Below are positions 13,501 to 25,500 of a stretch of 64,000 bases of DNA, in pieces. Both the position numbers and the translations under genes were made by a program. Numbering within the stretch: the stretch's first letter is position 1; each line of letters begins with the position of its first letter. The notes beneath the pieces are model-generated. The model saw only the letters and a list, made by a program, of their open reading frames with translations, searched no databases and was not told where the DNA came from. Location of the stretch: NCBI GenBank assembly GCA_944474755.1, contig OX104113.1, positions 62,950,074 through 63,014,073 on the forward strand, read 5' to 3'. The DNA is from Limnoperna fortunei (taxonomy: Eukaryota > Mollusca > Bivalvia > Mytilida > Modiolidae).

Positions 13501-16500
13501 ATAGGGTCCTATGTTAAACTTAGTCCTGCCGTGGTGGTCATTTTGAATTTCCAATTGTCATAAAAAAAAAAACTTTATAGAGGACCAATCAAACACAATG
13601 TTTTGTAAGTTTTGTGTCCATAGGTTAACCGGTTTCAGAAAAGAAGCCTTTTAAAACATTTTCCCAGATGGTCCCATGTTAAATTAAGCCCTGCGTTGGC
13701 GGCCATTTTGAATTTTCAATTGGCATAGAGACATAAACTTTATAAAGGACCACCCAAACAATATTGCTAGAAGTTTTCTTTTGATTGGTTAAACTATTTC
13801 TGAGAAGACACCATTTTAAACTTTTTTCCGATAGGCTCCTGTCGCTAAGTCTTGCGATGTTGGCCATATTAGTTTTCCAATCCAAATAAAAAACACTATG
13901 TAAAGGTCCATCCAATGAACATTATGGCCAAGTTTGGTTTCAATTGGCCAAATGGTTTCAGGGAGGATGATTGAAATGTAAAAAGTTTACAGATGCCGAC
14001 AATGACAATGCCGAAGGACGCAATGTGATAACAATAGCTCACCTGACCCTTTGAGTCAGGTGAGCTAAAAATTAATGCATTAAAGCATTCTGAATACCAG
14101 GTTAAAGTAATTCTTACTTTATCATATCCATTTAAAACAACCCCTAATGGTTTTTTTCTGAATGAACACACAGAACAATAAATCATTTAATATAAGATTT
14201 ATATCAATGTATTATGCCTATAGGTGACTTAGTGGCACTTTAACAAAAAACTGTTAAATAACTTTGTACAAAAAATTTGTTAATTTCTTGGGACTCCTTA
14301 CCCTCTGGGTCTTCAGCATTATGGTCTGTATCATTTAATATTGGTGTTTTTGTCAGTTCTATTGGACCTTTCATCTCCTCCAACTTCATTCTCTGTATGC
14401 CAAACTCAGATGGATATATCTGCAACACACATTATGTAAGTCTACATGCATTAGATTCTAAAGCCTGAAATTCAAAAACATTTGGAAAACAATTTCCTTA
14501 TCTCACAAAAATGTGTTTCTTGTCAGACAACACAAATTTTCTACTGCTTCACTGCTTTAAAATATCACATTTACCTTGTATTCACAATATGTTCTTTGTT
14601 TATTTTGCAGATAAAAATTATACATCTCTAAATTCTGTCAGAATGAGAAATCTAAGCTTAACAGGATGTCATTTCAAATTCAGCGTTTAGAAGTAGTTTT
14701 GTTTAGCCTGATAAACAAATTTGCATATTTTTAAGAATATTATTTAAGATTAGGGAAAACAAGTATATCTTCCCCTTTAGTAGCTAAAATAATGTAGTTC
14801 CTTCAGATTTTTTATCTCCAGAGAGATACACAGAGGCAAAAAAATTTCTAAGGAGCTACATCATTGTAGCTACTTTTATAAAATGTCTACCCATATATGC
14901 TGTAACAAAATCATAACAATTATTCAGGGTTCCCCCAAAGATTTTAATTTCAATTTCAAGGATTTTTCAAGGTCTTTTCATTATTTTAAATTTTTTTTTG
15001 AATGCCGCGACATTGAAAGCTTCAATAATAGAAATGAAACATTATTTTGAAATACTGCAAGTGATTTCGCATGTTCTAAAGTATCCTGATCCTTAACTTA
15101 GCTGCAAGTTATCTTGCCCCTTTTAAAGCAACAATGAGACAGGCAGGGCTCACGCTGGGTCAAAATTATAGGGAGAAGTCACTTCTCTTTTGGGTGGCTG
15201 ACAGGGAGAAGTGAGGATAGAACAGGGAGAAGTGGGTGGAAAACAGGGAGAAGTTGCAGTATATGTCGCGAAAGCGTCCTGTTTACTTGGTTTTTTTTTT
15301 TAAATTACACCCCCTGAAACGTAAAACGTTCCCAGTTTTGCATTCGTATTTCGTTTTCCGTTCGTTCGTATATCGTTTTCCGTTTGTCCGTCCGTATGTC
15401 CGTCCGTTCGTTCGTTCGTTCGTCCGCATGCGCAAAACAAGTAAATAAATCCCATTTGTTCGTTCGTCCGCATGCGCAGTACAGGTAAAAATAAAGGTTC
15501 ATTCGTTCGTCAGCATTCGCAAAAGAAAATATTTTACACTTTGTTAGTCTGATAGAAAATACTACATTCTGTTATCAAATTAAAATAACCTGAACATTAA
15601 AATGTCAAATAAATTATATTTATTTTAAAACTATAAATTCATTAAAACCATAAACATGTTTTAAATTAAATATAAACATAAACAATTTGAAATACTTTCT
15701 TTGTCTACTTTGTTATATGTAAATCTACAATATTCAGGTTGTACAAATAAATATGATTTATTTGAACACTCTCCAAATTTTATAAACACATAGGAAATTT
15801 TTCTATTTTTTTACCTAAAACCTTTTAAAAATGTATGTTTTATCCTAAAGTCTTTGAACATCCCTACATTGTCTTCATTTGATACAAAAACTGAATAGCT
15901 GTTTACACAGCAAACTTAATAAAACTGAATAATCTTGCATAAAATCTTAATTTGATGGCACAATATTTGTTTGGATATACAGACATTTCATTTCCTAGGT
16001 TTTAAATTGCATATATAATGTCTCACGACTGATTTAGCATCTCTTAGTTAGGTCAAAGAAGTTAATTATAGTGTGCTATGGTTTAATATTGCATCTTGTA
16101 AGGTCTAAGGAGTGATTTTGTATGTGAAATATGGTTTTTAATTGTATCGCAAAGGTCTCAGGAGTGATTTTATATGTGTAATATAGTTTTTAATTGTATA
16201 GCTAGGGTCTCAGGAGTGATTTTGTATGTGAAATATGGTTTTTAATTGTATTGCTAGGGTCTCAGGAGTGATTTTGTATGTGAAATATTGGTTTTAATTT
16301 TATTGCAAAGGTCTCAGGAGTGATTTTGCATGTAAAATATGGTTTTTAATTGTATCGCAAAGGTTTGAGGAGTGATTTTATATGTGTAATATGGTTTGTA
16401 ATTGTAGCGCAAAGGTCTCAGGAGTGATTTTATATGTGAAATATGGTTTTTAATTGTATTTCAAAAGTCTCAAGAGTGATTTTGCATGTGAAATATGGTT

Positions 16501-19500
16501 TTTAATTGTATCACAAAGGTCTGAGGAGTGATTTTGCATGTGAAATATGGTTTTTAATTGTATCACAAAGGTCTGAGGAGTGATTTTATATGTGTAAGAT
16601 TGTTTTTAATTGTAGCGCAAAGGTCTCAGGAGTGATTTTGCATGTGAAATATGATTTTTAATTGTATCACAAAGGTCTGAGGAGTGATTTTATATGTGTA
16701 ATATTGTTTTTAATTGTATCACAAAGGTCTCAGGAGTGATTTTGTATGTGAAATATTGGTTTTATTACAATAAATACGTTACCATCATAAATTTAGATAT
16801 TTTCCCTATTCGCAGCTTGTGAACCGGAAACACAAACAAATACCCTTTGAGACAACCCCCATTCCCACCTGGCGCATGTGCAACCATAATCTCCATCATT
16901 TTTTCCGGTTCTTTGAACCAAGCAGCACGTGAATTATTTTGTTGACGGTCCAAAGCCTGTTACATAGGAAACTTATTTTTTAAGAATTGTGTTTATTATT
17001 GGAGTGAAAACTGTAATATTATTGCTTTTGTTTCATTTTGTTACTTTGTTCAGGTTGCACATGAACAAAGTCAAAGTCTCGACTTACGTCTATACAGTAC
17101 ACTTACTCTGTCAGTCTACACGGCGGACGGTTATCCCTTTAGCTTTCTATTATTACATAGGAAGAGTTTTGGGATAAATGTTGCATAGTTAAAACGAAAC
17201 GTCTTCGAACCAACAGACATTAGTATGTTTGTTTCCGGTCAAACGTGTTTGTTTCCGGTTGCGGTTCTTTATTTACGTAAAGAACTTCCATTTCCGTTAG
17301 AAAATATTTTTGTTTTCTTCTGTCTGGTAAAGTTACCAGACTGAAGTTCATGTAAGTATTACACTTCTCAATCACTACATAAAATATTTATTGTTTTCTT
17401 TGGTCGGGTAAAGTTACCGGACTGAATTTCATGTAAGTAATTTTACATTTCCACTTAGCCTACCATGTGCTGTCGGAGGCAAACAGTTTACACGTACAAT
17501 GTCAATGGTTGACACTGTGGTAAGGTCTGTGTGGTATAAATTTTTTCCCATTGGCATGAGGAATAATTCTTTTGCCAGGGTAACCTACTTTGTTTCAGGG
17601 CCATTATTTAAATTTATTTTGTTTTTAAATTTAATAGTGGTGTGTTATAATAAAATAATTATAAATATCAGTAATATAATTATTTGTTATAAATTTATTA
17701 ATCAATTAATAATTATATGAAATAATATATTGGTAGGTATTTTGATCTTTCTCTTCCTAATGGATGGTTTCATCTCTAGTCCTTCCCAGGTAAGTATTTA
17801 ACCAGAGGATATCAATATCCATGGTTTTCTTTTTGGGAAGGATAAAGCTTATTTGGCTTTATAAGGTTTGAAATCATTTGATTCCTTCTCAAAGTCTTGC
17901 TTTCAGTCAGGAAAATCTCATGACTGTTGTCCTCAGTTTCTACATATGGCTGAACATTGTATGGCAGCTAGTAGTAATTGACTGAAGGACAAAGGCGAGT
18001 AATTCTTTGAGTTTTCTGGTCACATTTTCTGCAAGTTAATGGTAAGCAAAGGGCCTCGCTTATATTTTTGTTAGGAACCCTTGCTTACTTTTCATTCTCC
18101 GAGATTTTGTAAATACTCAGTCTTGGATGTCTTGCATATTTCTAGGGAAGAGATTTTTTCTGTTGATCATTGATCTTAATGGACTCTGTCATATAATTGG
18201 CTTTGACGTTTGTCCTCTGTGCTCCTTATTGCAAGTTGATGGTAGTCTAGGGGCCTTACAGTGTCTGTTGTTTGGCACCCTTCTATTTATCAAGAGATTT
18301 GAGAATTTTGATAATCCTCCGTCTCTAGGCTTGTAGGAGTTCTTGTTATGACTAGGGTTCAGTACCTAGTTCCTATTGTGGAAAGAGGTCAGCTAATCCT
18401 AGTTCTACTTTTTGGGTTTCCTTGGTAAACTTCAAATAGAAGGAAACAAGGTCCACCCAATGAAGTCTTGTGTTGTTTCTTGGGATGGTAGGAGAAAATT
18501 GTCCACTTCTAAGTGAGTCATGTTCCTCCTCTAGCATTCCTCAGGGTTCAGTACCTAGTTCCTATTGTGGAAAGAGGTCAGCTAATCCTAGTTCTACTTT
18601 TTGGGTTTCCTTGGTAAACTTCAAATAGAAGGAAACAAGGTCCACCCAATGAAGTCTTGTGTTGTTTCTTGGGATGGTAGGAGAAAATTGTCCACTTCTA
18701 AGTGAGTCATGTTCCTCCTCTAGCATTCCTCAGGGTTCAGTACCTAGTTCCTATTGTGGAAAGAGGTCAGCTAATCCTAGTTCTACTTTTTGGGTTTCCT
18801 TGGTAAACTTCAAATAGAAGGAAACAAGGTCCACCCAATGAAGTCTTGTGTTGTTTCTTGGGATGGTAGGAGAAAATTGTCCACTTCTAAGTGAGTCATG
18901 TTCCTCCTCTAGCATTCCTCGGGGTTCAGTACCTAGTTCCTATTGTGGAAAGAGGTCAGCTAATCCTAGTTCTACTTTTTGGGTTTCCTTGGTAAACTTC
19001 AAATAGAAGGAAACAAGGTCCACCCAATGAAGTCTTGTGTTGTTTCTTGGGATGGTAGGAGAAAATTTTCCACTTCTAAGTGAGTCATGTTCCTCCTCTA
19101 GCATTCCTCAGGGTTCAGTACCTAGTTCCTATTGTGGAAATAGGTCAGCTAATCCTAGTTCTTCTTTTTGGGTTTCCTTGGTAAACTTCAAATAGAAGGA
19201 AACAAGGTCCACCCAATGATGAAGTCTTGTGGTTTTTTTTGGATGTTAGGAGAAAATTTTCCACTTTCAAGTGAGTCATGTTCCTCCTCTGCCATTTCTC
19301 AGGGTTCGGTACCTCGTTCTTATTAGAAAGAGGTCAGCTAACCCTACTTCTTCTGTTTGGGTTCCCTTGGTAAACTTCAAATAGAAGGAAACAAGGTCCA
19401 CCCAATGCTTCTTTGTGTGGTAGGAGGAAATTGTCCACTTCTTAGTGAGTCATGTTCCTCCTCTGCCATTTTTCAGGGTTTAGTACCTCGTTCTTATTAG

Positions 19501-22500
19501 ATAGAGGTCAGTTAATCCTAGTTCTTCAGTTTGGGTTCCCTTGGTAAACTTCAAATAGAAGGAAACAAGATCCACCCAATGTTTCTTTGTGTGGTAGGAG
19601 AAAATTGTCCACTTCTTAGTGAGTCATGTTCCTCCTCTGCCATTTCTATAGGTTTCAGTACCTCGTTCCTAATGTGGAAAGAGGTCAACTAATCCTAGTT
19701 CTTCTCTTTGGGTCCCCTTGGTAAACTTCAAATAGAAGGAAACAAGGTCCACCCAGTGGTGAAGCCTTTTATTGTTTTTTTTTTTTTTAGATGGTAGGAG
19801 AAATCTGTCCACTTCTCAGTGAGTCATGTTCCTCCTCTGTCTTTTCTCAGGGTTCAGTACCTAATTCCTTTTGTGGAAAGAGGTCAGCTAATCCTGCTTC
19901 TTCTTCATTTTGGTAAACTTCTTTAAGGACTAAACAAGGAATATGCAATGGGGACGTTGTATGTTCAGTCTGTTCTTTGGATAGTAGGAGAAACTTGTCC
20001 ACTTTTCAGTGAGTCATGTTCCTTCTTTGCCTATCCTCGGTTTTCAATATCTCATTCTCTTTTTGGGAAAGAGATAGTGATTCCTACTTCTTCTGTTTGA
20101 GTTCCTTTGGACAATCTTCGTACAGAAGTTTTCGAGGTTCACCCATTGCTGAAGTTTTTAATCTGCAATCTATTTTATATTAAGAGGAATATGTCCACAT
20201 CTTGGTGAGTCACTTTCCTCTTCTGCCAATCCCTGGGGTTCAGTACCTCCTTTTTGGTATAGAAAGGTTAACTGTTCCTAGTTTTTCTCGATCTTCATCT
20301 ACTGGCATTAAGCCCTTAGTTGTGAAGTGTGAGATACCTAGGAAATTATGTGCCCCTCCTTCAGTACTATCCCATTGGAATAGGTCTGGTTTACCACTCC
20401 TCTTCCTGGGTTTTTAGGGGGGGGCAGGTTGTCCCACTTTCTCCCTTAGTGGAAACTAGTTAGGAAGACTACTTGTTTCTATCAGTACTATGGAGGGCAC
20501 AGGAACTATTTTTTCTGTCTTTAGTTCCTCTGTTTTCTTCCAAGACAGAAGATTCTTTCTAGAATCAACTGTTTTAGGATAATATTGGGATTTGGCATCA
20601 AAAAGGTGTGTTGTAGTGCTAAGTTCCACCAATCTCTGCAGGTTTTTTATTCCCTTCAGTTTTGGTTCTCAAAACAATGAGAAGATGAGACCTATTCTGG
20701 ACCTTTTGGTCCTGAATCAGGTTTATTGGATTATCTTTTCTCCCTGGGTTGTGGACTGTTTCAAACCTGTATTGCTGTATCAGTTTTGCTCAGTTTTTGC
20801 AAGACTTTCAGACTTTGGTGGTTCTTCTGCACACCTAGTTTATTCAGGTTCACTGTTTCTTATAGTCATGTACAGTACTACTGTAGTGACTTATAAGAAT
20901 AAACGTTTGGACTTTTTCTCCTTTGTAGGGAAAGATCTTTTTTGCAAGAGTATTGGACAGTCCACAGAAGTCCTTCTAAGACTCTAAAATGGATTATCTG
21001 TTGTTCTTGGGTTGAATCCAAACTATTTGTTTATTTATCAACCCTTTTCTTACAGATATATGATTTTTCATGTATATTGTTCATGAAAAATCTTTTTGTA
21101 CCCTCCTGTATTAAGAGTTGAATTTCAGCAATTGCTGATGTATTGACTTGGTTTGAGGTCGGGTTCTTTAAAGAAACAGTTTTTTTGCCGCTGTTATAAA
21201 CTGTTTCGTGTAATGTTCCAAACAAGGACTACTGGTACATGTGTACCTCCTTGGGATTTGGATTATTTTAGTGGCCTTAACTTTTGTTTGTAGAAGTCAT
21301 TTTCATTTGCATTTTTTGTTTCTCTGAATCTTGTATGTGAATTACATCATACAAGTCGAGAATTACAATAACAGACTCCTTTTCCTAGCCAAGATTCAAC
21401 TTGCAGGAAAAGCCTATGACACTGTCACCTTTCTGACCTTACCTTAGAGGTAAAATTGTATGTAGGTGATAAGAGTTTTTTTTTCCAATTAGAATCTAGC
21501 TGAAGTATTTGTCTATGTTTTCTAGCTTGAGAAAACCTAGCTTTTACCCGTCTTTATCCCATTTAAGAAGGGAATTCGGGTTTATTTCTGCTAAAGGTTT
21601 TCTACTTGGATTTGTGAAAACTTTCATAGTTTTTTTAAGTCTGCTTCTCAAACTTTCTCAAGCTTCTAGTTAAGGTTCATTGAACTTAGAGCGTTAACCT
21701 CCTCCTGGTATATTGCTGATCTTCCATATTTGAGGTTTTGTAGGTTGGTTAATGACGGTCAGTTAGTACGTTTTAACCACTTCTTACGCTCTATACCCTG
21801 TTTTGTGACAACCTTTTGCTTCGGACCAGTACCAGCAGGTAATGCACATGGTTCCCCAATTTTCAGGGGTATTCAGCATTACGTTAAATTCAGTTAATAT
21901 CTAAATTTATGATGGTAACGTATTTATTGTAATAAAAACTCAATTTTTAGAATTAAAATTTGGTTTTGTAAAATAAATACTTACCATCATAAATTAAAGG
22001 TCCCTCCCACCTCCCCTTCATCCCCCCTCTGGGAACTGTCTGCTCGGTTCACAGAAAAATGATGGAGATTATGGTTGCACATGCGCCAGGTGGGAATGGG
22101 GGTTGTCTCAAAGGGTATTTGTTTGTGTTTCCGGTTCACAAGCTGCGAATAGGGAAAATATCTAAATTTATGATGGTAAGTATTTATTTTACAAAACCAA
22201 ATTTTAATTCTAAAAATTGAGTTTTTAACTGTATCACAAAAGTCTCAGGAGTGATTTTGCATGTGAAATATGGTTTTTAATTGTATCACAAAGGTCTGAG
22301 GAGTGATTTTATATGTGCAATATTGTTTTTAATTGTATCACAAAGGTCTCGGGAGTGATTTTGTATGTGAAATATTGGTTTTAACTGTATCACAAAGGTC
22401 TCAGGAGTGATTTTGCATGTGAAATATGGTTTTTAATTGTATTGCTAGAGTCTTAGGAGTGATTTTATATATGTAATATGGTTTTTAATTGTATCGCAAA

Positions 22501-25500
22501 GGTCTCAGGAGTGATTTTATATGTGTAATATGGTTTTTAATTGTATCGCAAAGGTCTCAGGAGTGATTTTATATGTGAAATATGGTTTTTAATTGTATCG
22601 CAAAGGTCTCAGGGGTGATTTTATATGTGTAATATGGTTTTTAATTGTATCGCAAAGGTCTCAGGAGTGCTTTTATATGTGAAATATGGTTTTTAATTGT
22701 ATCACAAAGGTCTACGGGGTGATTTTATATGAGAAATATAGTTTTTAACTGTATTGCTAGGGTCTCAGGAGTGATTTTGTATGTGAAATATGGTTTTAAA
22801 TTGTATTGCTAGGGTCTCAGGACTGATTTTATATGTGTAATATGGTTTTTAATTGTATTGCTAAGGTCTCAGGAATGATTTTGTATGTGAAATATGGTTT
22901 TTAATTGTATTGCTAAGGTCTCAGTAGTGAAATTGTATGTGTTATATGGTTTTTAACTGCATAGCTAAGGTCTCAGGATTGATTTTATATTTGTATTATG
23001 GTTTTTGATTGCATTTCTTATGTATCAGGAGTGATTTTATATATTTAATTTAGTTTTTAATTGTATCTCGAAGGTCTCAGTAGTTTTTTTATGTTAAATA
23101 TTGTTTTTAATATTCTTGCATAGGTCTCGGGAGTGATATTACAAATGTGATTTTAAATGTGTTATTTGAAAACCACCTTGATGAACATTTTCCAATAGAG
23201 AATTTTTGTAATAAATTACCCCTTAATTTATGAAACTATAAGGTTTAACAAATATATAACACATAATAAATATACAGTTGGATTAGTACATTTCATTATA
23301 TGCAATGAAGATTAATTAAAGCTTCCTCGGGAATGTGTAATAATTATTGTTAGTAAACAAAATAAAATGGACGATTAAGCTCGTTTCTTTTTACACTGTG
23401 ATAAAAAATATGTATAGGTCCATTATTAAAATATTTCCATGTTTAGCCCAAATTACGAACATGAATATTTAATAAAAATACTCAACCCCACAAATTTTCT
23501 CGTATGCTTGTTATGTTGTAATGTTTTTTATGTGTGTATTACCTGTTTGAGCTGTCACAAATCATTTAAATGATGATTTAATAAAAATAAAGTATAATTA
23601 TTTTATTATTTATTCCTTTTCAATTTTTTATTTGTTTACTATAAAACCAGCTTGATTCTCAAGATTTTATTTAAAATGACCGAACGTTTCTTGATTTTTG
23701 CAAAGTACGATAGGCGTCTCCATTCGTTTTCCCACATACGAACGATTGAAGCGTATAGCTTGTCTCTGATTGGTTAATTTTTAAATGGTTCGTCTGGACG
23801 ATAAGAGCGTTCGTTCGTTCTTCGTCCGTTCGTATGTCGTTTTTGGTTCCTCCGTTTAACGTTCGTACGGGAACGTTTTACGTTTCAGGGGGTGTAGTGT
23901 TGGCATTTGCACTTATTTCACACATTTTCAAAAATACATGTATTAAACATAACAATAAAAATAGAATCAACTGTCACAAAACTGTTCATTAAAATAAATG
24001 TTTCTTTGTCATTGATACACAATTTGATTGATTTATAATGAAGTACTATTAGAACTAGAAGAAGAAAATTACATCATTGTGACACATAATATATTATTTA
24101 AAATTGTAAAATTCACTATTAAAAAGTATTTAAACATATTTAACTTAAATTTGTTTTAAGTAACTGCTAAAATACTATTTTTACTACGTGTCTATCATTG
24201 CAAAACTCATTTCACCACTATCAGCGTAGTATATTTAAAATCTCCGGCACCAAATTCATATCCGCTCCGGAAATTTTCACAAATTCTTGTGCTCTGAACT
24301 GGTTTTCGATTATATTGTAAACCTACGCTTTATATACCAAATAAAAGTTAAAAGGGTACCAGTTCAACTTTGGCGCTTAAACATAATAAACATGACGCGG
24401 TATCAAAAATATGAAGATTTCTTACCAAAATGGGAATAAAATTTGAAAGGCGACATTAGGCGATTCTACAAAATGAAAGGGCGACTTCACTTCGCTTTTG
24501 AAGATGATCGACGGCGAAGTGGGACCACGATAAGGCGACTTCTTCGCCCGAGTCGCCCTCCAACGCGAGCCCTGGACAGGAAAACTTTGTCACATAAATC
24601 TGTTAGGTAAACATATATTCTACAACAATTTTCAATTTTCAATTTCCCAGTTTTTCACTGATTTTTTTTTGTGTTTATGAAATTCCCTAACTGTTCCGAC
24701 TGGGTTGTGTGGGAACCCTGATTATTTAAAAAAACTAGAGGCTCCCAGGAGCCTGTATCGCTCACCTGAACCTGAAACCAAACAACCCTTTTTTATCCAG
24801 CTTTTCTTTGCTATAAGGAATTGCCCAACACTTCTGCAAAAATCATTAATTTTGACCTTTTAAGGGAAATAACTCCTATAAGGAGGATCTTTTGATGGTT
24901 AGATGGAGAAGGATAGTTCACTTCAAATTTGCTGTACCTGTTACACTTTTTTAACTATCAGTCGAAAACTCTCTCGACCCCCCCCCCTTTTTTCATTTTT
25001 TCTATTTTAATCCAACGTAGCTATGTAGGTAGTCAGGTGTCATGATTTGCACAATTTTGGTAAAGGACATCCTAAAGATGATGTGTGCAATTTTTCAAAG
25101 CAGTCCTTTCTTTGGTTTAAGAGGAGAAGATTTTTTAAAATCAAGTAAAATTGATTAAAAAAATGTTCAAGGAGAATAATTCCTAAACGGTCCATCAGAC
25201 AATCTTGACCCTAAAGTCATTTTTGTAGCCCTCATAGAGCAGAACAATTAAGCAATGCTAACTTTTTCTCTAGTTCTAATCATTTTCAAGTTTTTGAGGC
25301 AAAAATGGCAAAAATCATCAATTTTGACAACTAAAGGGCAATAACTCCTATAAGGAGTCATCATACAACTTCAACCCAATGGAGTGCTTCTTAGAGCTTT
25401 TGATGCAGATGAAGGCATGTCTCTTCGGTTTTCCTGTATCTGTTACACTTTTTTAAATATAAGCCAAAAACTGTATTTTACCGCCCCCCCCCCCATCCTA

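Larger units (their letters stand above)
16760..22226 (+). mobile_element. DIRS-like retroelement with inverted ends and internal complementary region
   Basis: The inverted terminal repeats are left ~16771-16920 and right ~22045-22200, nearly identical over ~135 bp. The internal complementary region (~21897-22000) fuses the complement of the left end (42 bp identical, 21897-21938) to the complement of the right end. This ITR plus ICR layout is diagnostic of DIRS elements, which integrate with a tyrosine recombinase and leave no target duplication. The flanks agree: removing the element restores an uninterrupted 54-bp array unit. Short T runs occur at both ends and at the ICR join. Protein remnants are slight (RT-like at ~20640-20740). 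A 189-bp minisatellite fills much of the interior. The copy is defective. Confidence 0.78.
15307..23895. mobile_element. Third nested element with perfect 27-bp inverted ends, carrying the 54-bp array
   Basis: Bases 15307-15333 (ACACCCCCTGAAACG...) are the exact reverse complement of 23869-23895. Just inside both ends lies DNA rich in CGTTCG and CCGTCCGTA. The remaining interior is AT-rich single-copy sequence, the ~54-bp tandem array (16040-16759 and 22227-23150) and the DIRS-like insertion. The perfect arms suggest a relatively young or gene-converted element. Confidence 0.72.
15144..24574. mobile_element. Second nested element (CAGGGCTC ends, GGGAGAAGTC motifs)
   Basis: It starts CAGGGCTCACGCTGGG at 15144 and ends with the near-complement CCAACGCGAGCCCTG at 24574. 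The 6-bp gacagg directly precedes the left end and directly follows the right end, which may be a target duplication. The left arm carries AGGGAGAAGTCACTTCTC; the right arm carries repeats of GGCGACTT. The same end sequences bound the smaller copy at 45674-46812. No transposase frame is visible. Confidence 0.6.
14925..24720. mobile_element. Outermost inverted-repeat element of the 12-kb ESF1 intron (hAT-like ends)
   Basis: It begins CAGGGTTCCC at 14925 and ends GGGAACCCTG at 24720, a perfect 10-bp inverted pair. Matching beyond this is weak. CAGGG-type ends are usual for hAT transposons and for some non-autonomous mollusc elements. The flanks (caattatt / attattta) are AT-rich and do not give a clean 8-bp duplication. 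It encloses further nested pairs at 15144/24574 and 15307/23895. No transposase is seen. Confidence 0.5.

Noticed and set aside
15236..15502. Opposed 65-70 codon frames rich in Arg, Ser, Val and Thr
   Set aside because: They are translations of a CGTTCG/CCGTCCG simple-sequence stretch near a transposon end.
20202..20417. 71-codon plus-strand frame inside the DIRS-like element
   Set aside because: It overlaps the end of the 189-bp repeats, has no motif, and frames in sister units are broken.
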